Source: Cristatella mucedo (Eukaryota; Bryozoa; Phylactolaemata; Cristatellidae). From it: 64,000 nucleotides of DNA. Both the position numbers and the translations under genes were made by a program. Below are positions 22,860 to 34,632 of this stretch, one piece after another; the first letter of the stretch is position 1; the number at the start of each line of letters is the position of its first letter. Under the pieces are notes generated by a model. The model saw nothing but the letters and a program-made list of their open reading frames with translations. It did not search any database and was not told the DNA's origin. The stretch covers positions 310,001 to 374,000 of the forward strand of contig WPIO01000008.1 in NCBI GenBank assembly GCA_009760855.2, written 5' to 3'.

Positions 22860-23750
22860 ATAATTTTTTGCCAAATTATGTAATTAACCAATAGATTAAT
22901 TGTATAATTACCAACATTATCTGTGAAATAGTAATCAGTTGGTAGCCTTGTAAAGAATGCATAGTACTTACAATCTATTCCAGAGCAAGTAGTATTTATG
23001 GGACTAACATCTCCAAATAATATAAAGTATCACTAGTCTGTCTAAGTGAAACACAATTGAGCCTCCTATAACCATTGTTCTTAATAATATTATTTCGGAG
23101 AATTTTATTATTCCAAGTGTAAGGAATAAAAGCTTTTACTATTGAGCTAATTGATTTTGTATTAAAAGTTAATGGCGACAATTCTGTTATTTTTGCAGTG
23201 TTTTGTCTAGGTAACTTTTTGTTCCTGCATCTAGGTAGATAACTGAATCAACTGGGTTTATTATTAAGTTATTATCTATATCAAGGTTATTAGACACTTG
23301 AGTTACACTTAATGCTATGTCTCTTTTAATTCCTTTACATGTGACACAAAAGTCATCTGGTAAGATTGTTGGAGTAGTTTTAGTAGCGTTCAAAAATAAC
23401 GATGTTACTTCTAACGTACCCATATTTGAATAATGTCATTGCATCTCGAGTTTTATTTACATAGCAACTAGCTGACTAACATTAACTGCATCTCAAGAGT
23501 TAGTTCCGTTTCCAACTTTTTGTTATTGGAAGTCCTTTAAAGTCGATTGTTCCAGACCCAATAGCCATGAATTTGAATCAGCATATCTCTTAGTCACCGC
23601 ATCTGAAAACTTAATTAGATCTGCAAGGTTAGTTATTCTATTTTCATTTGCATCAAATTTGATAATAAGCTTCCAATTTTTGTTACAAATTGGTTGTTTC
23701 CTTTTTATTAATCTTCTATATATTCCTAAATTCCTTAATCTATGGAACAC
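22860..23750 (-). pseudogene. Polinton fibre-like protein, degraded (copy 1)
   Basis: Three open pieces on the minus strand. 23,523-23,750 has FDANENRITNLAD...SDAVTKRYAD, the signature of phage-tail-fibre-type repeats. 23,187-23,423 has PTILPDDFCVTCKGIKRDI and NNLDIDNNLIINPVDSVIYL. 22,996-23,181 is the C-terminal part. Each aligns in order with the fibre-like gene at 54,066-54,896. The family repeat consists of a strand with N-x-I-x-N followed by DAV-x-K-x-Y. A host-attachment role is inferred only. Confidence 0.65.
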
Positions 23751-23928
23751 TTATTTTATTATGCAAACACTTGAGTTATTGACATAGCGACATAATATTC
23801 TATATCCTATCCACTATTGCTCTTATTGTTAAACCTTCCAAGGTCGCTAATAATGCTAAGCCATAAATTAAAATACTTTTTTCCTTTAGCCCTAATAAGA
23901 ATAATGAGTTACTAATTGCAATGTTTCT

Positions 23929-23936
23929 ATCTAGAT
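23929..23936. other. Left 8-bp target-site duplication ATCTAGAT
   Basis: Identical to 24,314-24,321 on the other side of the hAT-type element. An 8-bp duplication is characteristic of hAT transposition. Confidence 0.95.
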
Positions 23937-24313
23937 CAGAGGTCGGCAAACTCCGGCTTTAGGCCAGATCCGGCCTAGCTAGTGCTCCAGTCCGGCCTAG
24001 CGACCCCTAGTTATTTATTTATGGATCCAGCCAAATTGAGTTGTCGCGGTTTCGTTCCCGTTCATTACTACTGTTGCAGCTAAATTTGTGGCCCGCATTG
24101 ACTTTTAGAACTTGAAACGGAAGCGTTTGACCAGGGAGGGATGATATACGTATATAATTGCCGCGTACGTCTGTGCGTCGTTAGCGACTGTTTGTTAGTT
24201 GGTCTCGCCACGCCCACTCCACTGGCCAGTCGGAGTGGGCGTGGTTTCTACTGGCTTAGTGTGCCTTCTTGACCTGAAATAGCCTAGTAGTCCGAAAAGT
24301 TTGCCGACCCCTG
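23937..24313. mobile_element. Non-autonomous hAT-type transposon (MITE), 377 bp
   Basis: It starts CAGAGGTCGGCAAACTCCGG and ends AGTTTGCCGACCCCTG. The reverse complement CAGGGGTCGGCAAACT gives 16-bp terminal inverted repeats with one mismatch. The sequence CAGGGGTCGGCAA is a typical hAT terminus. Perfect 8-bp target-site duplications ATCTAGAT flank it. There is no transposase ORF. It sits between the nuclease and fibre remnants of the partial Polinton, so it inserted after the Polinton. Confidence 0.95.
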
Positions 24314-24329
24314 ATCTAGATTCATAGGT

Positions 24330-24900
24330 GTCCTAACAGTTCCAGTGGCCATACAACTACTTGGTTTTGTTTCGCAATTTAATTCTGGAACAAGTATTTC
24401 AAATTCTGAGTAATAGCATTCATTTAATAAGTAACCCAATTAGACATTGTGCATGAAATTGCGATGGTATCAACCGATCATGGATTATAATTCTCCATAG
24501 GTATGGTGGTTCTACTAACTTTATATTATCAATTACTCCATCTGGAGAATATCTATAGCAACCACCTCTATTAAATCAATCGTTGGAGCTATCTAATTTG
24601 ACTTCAAGTTTTGTTTCTAAATATTTTGCAGCTCTGGTTTCAAATACTTTTCCAAATAATATTGGAGCAAATTTTGCATCGTTTCTGTTAAATCAAGTAT
24701 TTAGCATTCAAAATGTAGTGAATCAATATTCGTCAATACTATCATACATCTACTGGCTTTACTTTATGCACGAAAACAGAGAGCAGAGCTACGAAGTTAT
24801 GAAGTCAGTCATGCGATGTTGCATCACAAATGTTCAAGTGATGAACAAGTATATCAGTTTGTGCTGCTCCAGCTGCTTCTTGTAGGATTAATTCGTCAAA
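24330..24900 (-). pseudogene. YqaJ/lambda-exonuclease-like nuclease, degraded (copy 1)
   Basis: Minus-strand remnants contain AAKYLETKLEVKLD, then YSPDGVID, then PSQFHAQCLIGL. These align with KFLETKLEVELD, DGIID and PKQYHAQCLLGL of the gene at 53.2-54.0 kb. PDG and the HAQ helix are family hallmarks of YqaJ-type PD-(D/E)XK nucleases. The ExK part is lost here. Confidence 0.6.
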
Positions 24901-24929
24901 CTATGCTCACATAAAATCTTGCAGTGTCT

Positions 24930-26640
24930 CTAAGTGGTTGATCATTATATCATAGATAAAGTACATGAATTGGATAAAGAGTTAGCTATTCAGGATTGGC
25001 AACCCCAACAATCTCAACTTCACCAAGACCCAGGTATTGCTTTCTCAATTTCGTGAAATCCAAATAACATGTTGAGCACTTTCCATCCTTTGGGTAGTCG
25101 CTTTCATCATTATTTGAGTTGAGTATCACCATAGCAACTACTACCACGTTTTAATGTTACAATGGTTGCAAGTAGATGGATTTCCAGTGTCATTACCATA
25201 TTTATCAGAGCTGTTTGCTACTACAGTTATCCATCTAATCTTGTCAACTGTGTCTTGCACTGCTATAGTAATAGTATATTTTGACCATTGATTAGTATTA
25301 TTTATTGATAAATTTTCATAACTTCCAACTCTATATTTTTCATTCAATCTTTTTTCCTGTCATTTGAAACTTTTGCATGACACTTGCTTTCTCTGAATGC
25401 TTAATGATGAATTAGCACACGGAACCATTAACCTTCTATTTGAAATTGCTATTGGAATGTTAGTCCAAGCTCCTAATCCACATGTAGTAGCATCTATACT
25501 AGATCTTCCTGTTGATATCATGTTATTATTGTCATAACTGTACCCTGTGGTGCAGTCACGATTGCATTGAAATCACTACCTGACTCTTGTTAGCTCACTA
25601 GTAAAAATAATATTGCATAATATTATATCATATTCATATAAGCATACAATCCAAACACTTTTGCTAGTGGTAGGGAAATACTAAATGTTCCATTAGTATC
25701 AACTAGATTGTCAGTAAGTCCCTTTCTGTACATAAAACCAGTGTTGCTTGCTTTTGGTCCAGCCGCTGCTGGACGCTGCATTATTTCGAAGCTTCCACAT
25801 TCCATCTAACATCAATCAAATTACATAACATCAATTAAAATTAAATTACAATAAATTAAATTAACTTAAATTAAATTAAACTTAAAATAAAATTACATAG
25901 AATCAATCAAATTTGCTTCGTTTTTCCTCCATCCAGTAGCAGGGCTCTCAGTATTTTTGCAATCACCTGGATAAGCATGGAGACTCATTAAAGTATATAC
26001 TGGTCCAACTTCTTCAGCTACTCCTTTGCTTTCAGCTTTTTATCCTTCTAACCTAATTTTCAATAATAATAATAATAATGCACTTGATAAAGCGCCCTCA
26101 GAGAACTTAATCTCTCTCTCTAGGCGCTTTACATTTGCTGCAAAGGGAAATGCAATTGAATGGTGAGTAAAATCATGCTTGATAAACAAGCAAAATGAAT
26201 AACATGGTTAGGGGTGACATGCTCAGGGTCAGCATGCAAATGTGGTTAGTGGCAGCTCAATGACTAGAGCATCCAGGATCGAGAATCATCAAATAACTTA
26301 AACCTCTTGTTTTGGGTAAATATTGACCAATTGTAGCAGGCGTTTGTACTATAAGTTGTCCTTCTAGCCATAAATATGAGTCAAATAGCACATAATACAA
26401 ACAATCTGTCAGTTTTTCTCGAGGTGCTTTAAAAGATACTGGTTTACCTGCAACCACATGGGTTAGTTAAACAGCCACTAGTTTGGAAAAATTCTCGATA
26501 TTGAGAATACCTAATTGGATATCTTGATAGTGTCGGATCATTTAGTTCCAAGATAGTGTCAATTGAAGCACTCGCCATTTCTTCTCCCTGTAAAAGGTTT
26601 TTTTTAATATCTTTTTGGTATATAACCCCGCTCAAATTAC
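24930..26640 (-). pseudogene. Polinton major capsid protein, degraded (copy 1)
   Basis: The minus-strand start is MASASIDTILELNDP, matching MASAPIESILELGDP of the other copy. Later pieces are KLTDCLYYVLFDSYLWLEGQ, DTNGTFSISLPLAKVFGL (25,623-25,805) and NPSTCNHCNIKTW (25,141-25,347). The order follows the double jelly-roll capsid protein at 51.7-53.2 kb. The gene is split by a LINE 3' end at 26,064-26,262 and by several stops and frameshifts. Confidence 0.8.
26064..26262 (-). mobile_element. LINE 3' end inserted in capsid pseudogene
   Basis: AATAATAATAATAATGCACT, then TTGATAAAGCGCCCTCAGAG and the complete terminal hairpin, then the LINE 3' UTR (TAACATGGTTAGGGGTGACA). It is nested in the capsid pseudogene, so it inserted after the Polinton. 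Confidence 0.9.
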
Positions 26641-26649
26641 GTCATCGAT

Positions 26650-27010
26650 CCGCTATATCCACCTGCCTTACTCACACGTGTTTCACTATTTACAGTTTTT
26701 CCCCTATTACTCTTTCTATTTATTTGGTTTAATGATTCTAGATTGCTTTGTTTTCTTTAAAATTTTCAGAATAATCTATTTCATTATCCATTTGTATATT
26801 TGTTCATCTTAACTTTTTTCTTTTTTGGTTTAGTTACTTTTTATATTTTAGCCTCTCAAATTTGTAGATTCATTTCCTTCTCTTTCTCTCACATTTCTTT
26901 GTCCTTCTCTTTTCTCTTTTGTTCATATTATTCATTGTTTTTTTTTTCATCTTCGGCTTTATCATCTAGTCCTTTTTCTTTTGTACAAATTATCGATCAA
27001 TTTTTTTTCT
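26650..27010 (-). pseudogene. Polinton coiled-coil protein, degraded (copy 1)
   Basis: On the minus strand, KAGGYSGSM corresponds to RADGYGGYM upstream of the capsid gene of the full element. A Lys/Glu-rich stretch before it corresponds to the charged coiled-coil region at 51,330-51,560. Frame is not maintained. Confidence 0.5.
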
Positions 27011-27029
27011 TTTCACTTAAAGTTCCGTA

Positions 27030-27712
27030 AGTTTCAGGGCTCCGTGCTTGGTTCTGTTCTTTTCATGGTTCATACTCTTCTTCTTGCCGATATGGTTGAC
27101 AAGCACAATCTAGGCTTTCACTTCTATGCCGATGACACTCAGTTGTATCTTTTCTTTGACCTGCCCCAGCTCTACAGCACGTGTCGAATTCTCTCAACTC
27201 CCTTGCTGCATGTATTGATGACATCCGCACATGAATGGCAGCAAATTTTTTTTAATTAAATGAGGATGAAACCAACTTACTAGTTATGGGCAAACCAAGT
27301 GTGATATAGAACTTGAAAAGGCCAATTCTCAAAATTGGCTCTGCCAGCATATCTCCTGTTGAATCTGCACGTCATCTAGGTGTCATGTTCTAAGCTGGTC
27401 CAAGCATTTGCGACATCCCGGCTTGACTTCTGTAACTCACTGCTTGCTGGCCTATCGGCTTGTGCAATCAGGCGCTTACAGCCGGTGCAAAACTCTGCAG
27501 CTTGGCTTGTCTGTCGTGAGCGTTGCATTTGCAACATCACACCACTTCTCGCCGACCTGCACTGGCTACCAGTCAAGCAACACATCGACTTCAAGGTTTT
27601 GTCACTCACTGTTATGTCTCTTCATTCTTCTGTTCCAGCCTCGTTCTGCCCCACCAGGCTAAGTATCGTACCACCCGCTTCGGAATAAACTGTTACTATT
27701 ATTATTATTATT
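27030..27712 (+). mobile_element. 5'-truncated CR1/L2-like LINE fragment
   Basis: Reverse transcriptase from FQGSVLGSVLF (27,036) through HFYADDTQLYLFFD, then, after frame changes, CNSLLAGLSACAIRRLQPVQ and ITPLLADLHWLPVKQ. It ends in TACTATTATTATTATTATTT without the terminal hairpin. It abuts the truncated end of the partial Polinton. Confidence 0.9.
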
Positions 27713-27928
27713 TGCTGATAGATTGCTATTCCTTCGTTAACTATATTAACACCCAAATTTGTTACTTCAGGGGGGGGGGGGGGGGAGGGAGAGGTTGGAG
27801 CGTTCCATTGCTTGCTAACTTCTTCTGGAGAGTTTTGTCAGCTTCGCGTCCTAGACAGGTGTAAAATGGCTTGTTTGAGAAGCTTCGCGGACGCCTGCGG
27901 TTGCTTTCGAACGAGGCTGCTTCTCAGC

Positions 27929-28106
<178 letters not shown>

Positions 28107-29549
28107 TTGCCGCTAGCAATCGCCGGAGGCTTGATCGCCGCCGTTGTGTACGTGCACGCTGGTCATATCTGCTACGTCACTGCGAACGGGCTCGTCATTC
28201 GTTCGCGCGACGAAATAAACATGTCTTGCGACTTCCGGTGATCTGGACCTTTGCCCGCTTCGCACTCGTGCTTATCGGAGTCGGACTGTCGCACTGCCGG
28301 CTTGTCGTCGGCTTCGCGATTCGTCTCCCGAGGCGCGTCCGCGCGCGGGCGCGAGGTTGCGGCGGCATGAAAACGGCGGTGTATTTTGTAAACGAGCGAC
28401 CTGGCGCGATCCCGCCAAGCGGGCGTGCATCTCGCAAGCCTAGCCCTTAGTCCGCCCGGCTTTTCAAAGTGGGTTCTCACAACCGTCGTCTGCACTCTGA
28501 CGTCTGAAGGGGAGGAGGCATAGACGCACGTCCGCCCGGCTGAGCCCAGCGGACGTGACGTCAGCCGACTGGGGCGAGGCGGCCACACGTCTCAACGCCT
28601 GGCGTTTCGGCTGCCGCAACACGGTCACGTCACGCCACAAGCGCCAATAGAGTTTTGCGCTCGTTCAGCTGTCTTGCGTCCACTATCTCTCGCACTGACG
28701 CTTGCAACGACGACTAAACTGCCACTCCCTTTTATGTTCACCCGGGCTTCAATGCGGCGCAGGCGCCAGCATCGACCTAAGCCGCGACCTCATGACCTCA
28801 CGCACGTGCTCAGACTCGCATTCGGAGCCGCAATGTTTTTCTACAATTCTTTTTCGGACTGGCCGGCACCGGCGCCGCCGCCGCCGCCTCCATTGCCAAA
28901 GCTGTGGCCGTCTCAAGCGAGATGACGCTGTCTCCGCCGCTTCCGCCTCGAAGCGGCACATTCGATCTGGCACCATCCTTTTGCCCCGACGCGGCTATCC
29001 CTTCGCCGGGCACGCCTAGAGCGACTGGCTGCTCGCCTGCGGCTGCGCTCAGCGCGAGCGATCGCGCCAGACGAAGAGCTTCCGGTCAACCGGCGCGAGC
29101 GCGCAGGCAGCGCGAGAACCTCTCGTCTCGTCGCCCGCGCACGGGCTAAAGATTAGACGCGGCGAGCGATCGGACTCGCCGCCGACGTCAGGACGGGCTT
29201 ACCGGGCGACCGATAGCCTATCCGGCTTTGGCGGCGTTCCTCGTTCGATACGAGGCGGCGCCGACGCTTGTTCCTCGTTCGTTGAGCCCCGCCCCCCGCC
29301 CGCCCGGCGACCTCGCGAGCGAACGGCGCCGCCGGCCCTGCGACCTTTGTCACCGCGCTCATCTGCGGCCGTCGGCCACAGACTCGCCGGTGCCTCGCAG
29401 CGACTCGCTAAGCCCGGACAGTCGCTCCGCTCGCTCGCTCGGTGACAGGAGCTGACCTCTGACCTAGCCCAGGTCAGACGAGGCTCTGTCCACGATTCTT
29501 CTCTTTTATCTCTCTCGCTCTCTACTTTTTCTCCGTTCTCTTCTCATTT

Positions 29550-29682
<133 letters not shown>

Positions 29683-30165
29683 CGGTCCCAGTTCCGTTTT
29701 GGCAGAGCCATGCCACCATCGCTCGCTGTTTGCCGCGAGGGACTCGCTTTAATTGTGTGCGCCGTCACTTTAGTGCCTCTCGGCTACGCTTTGCACTAAT
29801 TTAATTCGAGCTGCTCGTCATTCTTATTTTTGCCACGTCAGGAAACGAATCTGCGCTCCTTCACCGCCGGCTTCTTAGAACGAGACAGCGCGCGCAGCGC
29901 CCACGCCGCAGTGGCATCGCCGTGCCTTCGCCGCGGCGCTTGGCGGCGGCGCCGCGGCTGGAGAAAGGCGCAGGCTCGCGCCACCGCCACCGCCAATCAA
30001 AACAAGAGTCCTGTGCGCTCAGCTTTCGCCGCCTATGCGTGCGCGCTCCGCCGACGCTCTCCTGCCGCACGACAGCGGGCGGCGGCGAGCGAAACGCGCT
30101 GCAGTCCACTGTTTAACCTTTGACCTTGCACCTGGCGTCGGTCGACCGCGGAACGTCTCGGCTCG

Positions 30166-32415
30166 TCACGGCCAGACGATTGGCCCCAAGCTAGCCGCGT
30201 AGACCCGCGAGTAGGCCGCCGCCCACGCCGCCGATCGGCGGCCACGCGCGGCGCCGCCGCCGCCGCTCTGGCACCCGCCGCAGAGCTCGCTGCCCTGGTC
30301 GCAGATGCCGACTTCGCAGTCCAGATACACGGGACCGCTGCCGCCTATCAGGCTGAAGGCCTTCAAGGTGAAGCGCAGGTCGGACGAGCTGGGTGACATT
30401 AGAGGCACGAACGATTTGCTCACGATGCACCTGCGAGAAAAAAGAGGCACGTGTGTCGAGCGCCTGGATAGAGGTCAACCTCCATTAGAGAGCGCCGTAC
30501 GAATGAAGCTTCTTTGTAGCTTTACGAGATTCGGGCTCAATTTTTCTTTTCGCTTGTACTCCGCCCGCGCTCGTACGCAATAAGCTGCGGCGTTTTTATA
30601 GTGCGTGAAGCGGTCAGAGTACGAATAATTGCGCTCGGCTCCGGCCAGCGTCCGGCCACGCGAGTCGCCAATCTCATCGCCATTAATTTAAGCCCGCCAA
30701 AGGCCTCCCATCGCCTGCACTGCGTCGCGCCCTTACGTCACGCGGCAAGATGGCGCACACACTTCGCGCGGCAGATGGCGTTGCGGCGTCTTCCGCGACG
30801 GAGCTACCGTGACTCAGCGAAGCGAGTCCGCAGGCAGCGAGTGAGCTGCTCATGTTTGAAGTCGGTTGGCTACGCTTAGGCTGCGAATGCGCTATACAAA
30901 ACTCTCCTGGGTAACACTCGCGTGGTCTTTATGGCATTGCGGAGTTACAGACGGAGATGCATTACATCATGCAGTAAAACGGTAGACCGCTCTCTAGCGC
31001 GTGGCGGTCGGCCCGCGTTCGCTCGCTCGCAGCACTCCTCACTCACTCAAAGGGTAGCTAGCCGATCTGCTCCGCACGCCCGAGCCACCGCCGCCTCCCT
31101 CCCCTGTCAGCGAACAGCGCCGCCCAGCCGCCAGAGGGCGCCTGCCGCCGATGCGCTCGCTCGCGCCCGCTCGGCGAAACTCGCGACGAGAAGTGCAGCG
31201 ACGCCGCCTACCCTTCCACGCCAGCCCTCTGCCACCGCGCAGCCGCCAGAGGGCGCCGCCGCCGCCTCCGCCCAGCCGCCAGAGGGCGCCGCCGCCGCTC
31301 GCCGACTCACCCGTCACGCACCAGCTGGTGCAGCCTCTGCTCTCCGCCGACGCTGCCGCGCGCCGTGCAGCTCTTGAGGCTCAGCTGGACGGCGTCGGCG
31401 TCGCCTAGCGCCTTGACCTGGATGTACATCAGGCTGCCGATGTGCAGCTGCAGCGGGTAGGCCGCTTCGTCGTACGGCGCGTCGAACGCGGCCGTCGGAT
31501 ACTGCCGCATGACGACGCCGGTCACGTTGGACCGGGGCGAGCCGACGAGCGGCGGCAGCTTGGTCGAGCCGCCCGCCGCCGCCGGCTCGAATGAGACGCC
31601 GTTCGTCTTCGTCACGTTGGCCTTGTAGCGGCACTCGACGCGGCGCAGCGTGTCGTCCTCGTCCACTATCTCGTCGCCGCCAGCGACGGCGATCAGGTCG
31701 GCGTAGTAGACGAGCGTCGTGCCCTCGACGCGGCGCGAAATGCCGCAGTCGCGCAGCGCGAACGCGCCCTCGTGCGTGCGGCCGGCCTTGTTCTCCAGGC
31801 TGCAGGCCGAGTTGTAGATGTACACTTTCTCGTCGGCGCTTCGCGCTCGGACGCGCACCGACAGGGCCGTCGCGTTGCACGTCACCCCTTCCAGCCTGGC
31901 CGGAACTGGAAACAGACGAATAAGGCCGGCGGCTTCATCCGGCAGCGCAGCTCGCTCGACGGAAGCGCGCGCGCGCGGAGCGCCGGCGCTTCGCGAGGCC
32001 GTGGCCACGTGACGCTAGTGCGGCCGCTGGCGAAAAAACAAGAGGAGAAATCGTGCGCATCCGCAGCGGCAGCCGCCGCCATCTGCAAACAGTGAATAGT
32101 GAGCCGTCGCATCTTCTTTTAACGATATGCCATGCGCGATTGATGCGCTCGCCTAACGGGGGTGAGTTATGTAGCTTTTACGTATCCTTAAATACGACCT
32201 TTAAGTTATTCTGCGCATCTGTCTTCCTCTCATCTCTCTCTCTCTCCCCACTCTGTCTCTCCCACACTCTGTATCTTCCTCTGTGTCTCTCTCTATCTCT
32301 GTCGCTATCTTCCTCTGTCTCTCTGTCTGTCTCTGCCTCTGTCTCTGTCTCTGTCTCTGTCTCTGTCTCTGTCTCTGTCTCTGTCTCTGTCTCTGTCTCT
32401 CTGTCTCTGTCTCTG

Positions 32416-32496
<81 letters not shown>

Positions 32497-32681
32497 CTTT
32501 CTCTCTCTCTCTCTCTCTTTGTCTGTCTGTCTCTCTCTCTCTGTCTCTCTCTCCCTCTGTCTCTCTGTCTGTCTCTGTCTCTGTCTCTGTCTCTGTCTCT
32601 GTCTCTGTCTCTGTCTCTGTCTCTGTCTCTGTCTCTGTCTCTGTCTCTGTCTCTGTCTCTGTCTCTGTCTCTGTCTCTGTC

Positions 32682-32769
<88 letters not shown>

Positions 32770-32963
32770 TCTGTCTGTCTCTCTCTCTGTCTCTCTCTCC
32801 CTCTGTCTCTCTGTCTGTCTCTGTCTCTGTCTCTGTCTCTGTCTCTGTCTGTCTTTCTCTCTCTCTCTCTCTGCCTCTCTCTCTCTCTCTTTGTCTGTCT
32901 GTCTCTCTCTCTCTCTCTGTCTCTCTGTCTCTCTGTCTGTCTCTGTCTCTGTCTCTGTCTCTG

Positions 32964-33050
<87 letters not shown>

Positions 33051-34632
33051 TTCCCTCTGTCTCTTTCATTTCTCTCTCTCTCTCTCTCTCTCTCTTCGCG
33101 CCCGAATTATTGCCACTCCGGAAAACAGCAATCTTCAATCTTTTCATGCAGGCGAAGAAGGAGATGTTAGCGACAATACGGCGATAGCAATAACAATAGT
33201 TATAGATAGCAATAAGATATAGCAATAAGCAATAGATAGCAATAGCGTCCGATTTCGACACTCGCCCGCATCCAGCCTAATGAAGGACACGCCAGCCCCC
33301 CCCCCTGAGCAAGACGCAAACCCTGCCTGCATTATTCTGCCATTCCCAAATGCTTTCGAGCGGGGTGCTCCCCTTTCAAGCGCTCCGACTACTGACACTA
33401 GTACTACTACTACTACTACTACTACAGCTACTGGTCAGCACGCTCATTTCTTTAGCTCCAGGGATCGCGATGGGCGGACCGAAATGCGGCGTTTCACCAT
33501 AATCGCCGGTTGCTGAGCGACGGCTGGCTTAGAAGGCAAGAAGGCTATCGCACAACCGAAATACGATAATCCGGCGGGTTATTAGATAGAGCTAAATTTT
33601 ATAAAAGCTATGTGTAAAACTTGAGGTTCACGTCGCGTTGCGTTGCCGTTTGTCGCCGCTCGGTTTGCGAAGAAATGCTTCGTTCCGGAAGATCTCGACA
33701 GCATAGCGTGCAATCGAGAAGACCGGCTCCCCTTGTTACCGCTCCTCCCCCGTTTGACCTCTCCCTCCCCCGTCCGACCCGATCCTCCGGCCTTCTCACT
33801 GCAGACGCTGACCGGAAGAAGCTGCGGCAAAGAGCGCGTGGCTGCGCAGTGCTGCCTGCGAGCAGTAGCCTGAGGTAAATCTGCGGCGGCGGCGGGAGCA
33901 GCGACCGCGAGAGACCGTGACGCGTAAGGCGACTCTCGAGCGCCACACGCTGAGCGCCCTCTGGCGGCCCGCTCACCGTCGAAGCAGCGGTCGCTCGACT
34001 CGTCCTCGGCGCGAGGGCAGTGAGGCGAGCCGTCGCACATGAACAGGTAGTTGATGCACCTCCGACTGCTCGGGCAGTAGAAGCTGGTCTGCGGACAGTC
34101 GCCTGGAAAACAAACGGTGCGGCGTCCTCGCGCGCTCCAAGCATCGTCTGCATCAACTCGGACTTTCTGAGCTGCGCCGTTGAAAGAGTGAACCTCATTG
34201 AAAGAGCGAACGCCTAGCGGAGCGCGCCGCCGCCGCCGCCGGCGGCGGCGATTCACTTGCCGCAGACGTCTTTGCTCTCGTCCTCGCCGCCCGGACAGTC
34301 GTTTTCGCCGTCGCACAGGTAGGCGCTCTGAACGCACTGCCCGCTGTCGCACATCCAGTTCTGTCGAGCGCAGCCTTCAAACGTTGCGTCGCGGGGGCCG
34401 ATTCGCTTGCCGCTCGGCGCCTCGTCTCGTCGGCCCACCCCGCGCGGCCGGGCAGAACGCGCTCGGCGCGGCGCGCCGAACGAGACGGGGACAGCCGCGC
34501 GCGCTCGCGCGCGCCGGCGGCCGCGACGGACCACCTACCGACGAAGGAGGCGGACGCCGACGTCAGCGAGATCGCCGCCGCCGCCGCGACGATGGCGGTG
34601 GCGGCGAGCCACGAACCGAAGGAGCCGTTCAT
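30166..34632 (-). CDS. Secreted protein with two LDL-receptor class A modules and a zona pellucida (ZP) domain
   Basis: A complete gene. Minus-strand exons: 34632-34539 (ATG, phase 1), 34374-34261, 34102-33977, 31905-31311 and 30430-30166 (TGA). Together they make 397 residues with all phases consistent. Exon 1 encodes a signal peptide beginning MNGSFGSWLAATAIVAAAAA. Exons 2 and 3 are each one phase 1-1 LDLa module; both show the C-D-G...D-C...D-E-S calcium cage (LCDGENDCPGGEDES; MCDGSPHCPRAEDES). Exon 4 carries the ZP-N half and the start of ZP-C; exon 5 carries the rest of ZP-C with DGCIVSKSFVPL and YLDCEVGICDQ. Such domains polymerise into extracellular matrices or egg coats. A dibasic ARGRRS site follows the last ZP cysteine, as at the processing site of ZP proteins. 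No transmembrane helix follows, so the product should be secreted unless further exons exist. The exon 2 donor is GC. The 2.1-kb intron after exon 3 contains an 860-bp CT-rich microsatellite. The specific orthologue is not recognised. Confidence 0.92.
31128..31290 (+). promoter_or_regulatory. Three identical CTCF-like motifs in ZP-gene intron
   Basis: CCGCCAGAGGGCGCC occurs at 31,128-31,142, 31,243-31,257 and 31,276-31,290. It differs from the core CTCF consensus (CCASYAGRKGGC) at one position. A fourth, inverted copy is at 33,954-33,967. The last two are parts of a short duplicated GC-rich unit. Binding is inferred, not shown. Confidence 0.45.
32231..33094. repeat. Compound (CT)/(CTGT)/(CTGTCT)n microsatellite with higher-order structure
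   Basis: About 860 bp of pyrimidine-biased repeat. A longer unit (CTTTGTCTGTCTGTCTCTCT... passing into CTGTCT runs and then CT runs) recurs at about 32,518, 32,766 and 32,891, so blocks of the repeat have been copied. It lies in intron 3 of the ZP gene. All long ORFs here are repeat translations. Confidence 0.97.
33954..33967 (-). promoter_or_regulatory. CTCF-like motif, inverted
   Basis: GCGCCCTCTGGCGG is the reverse complement of CCGCCAGAGGGCGC. It is 10 bp inside the intron that follows the second LDLa exon. Confidence 0.4.

Larger units (their letters stand above)
20850..27010 (-). mobile_element. Partial, inverted Polinton/Maverick copy
   Basis: AT-rich block in which decayed homologues of the right half of the full Polinton (38,441-57,446) appear in the same order but reverse orientation. 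The order from high to low coordinate is coiled-coil protein, major capsid protein, YqaJ-like nuclease, fibre-like protein, zinc-ribbon ORF (opposite strand), integrase and a small ORF (opposite strand). No terminal inverted repeat was seen at either side, and the left limit is approximate. It ends at a LINE fragment near 27.03 kb. A hAT-type element and a LINE 3' end are inserted in it. None of its genes is intact. Confidence 0.85.

Noticed and set aside
24583-24885. 100-codon plus-strand frame in the partial Polinton
   Set aside because: Shadow of the minus-strand nuclease pseudogene.
31314-31880. 188-codon Arg/Ala-rich minus-strand frame
   Set aside because: Shadow frame of the ZP exon 31,311-31,905 caused by high GC content.
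32053-33261. Very long open frames (up to 389 codons) of Ser/Leu or Arg/Glu
   Set aside because: Pure translation of the CT/CTGT microsatellite. The same applies at 7.7, 12.7, 18.9, 27.9, 29.6 and 57.8 kb.
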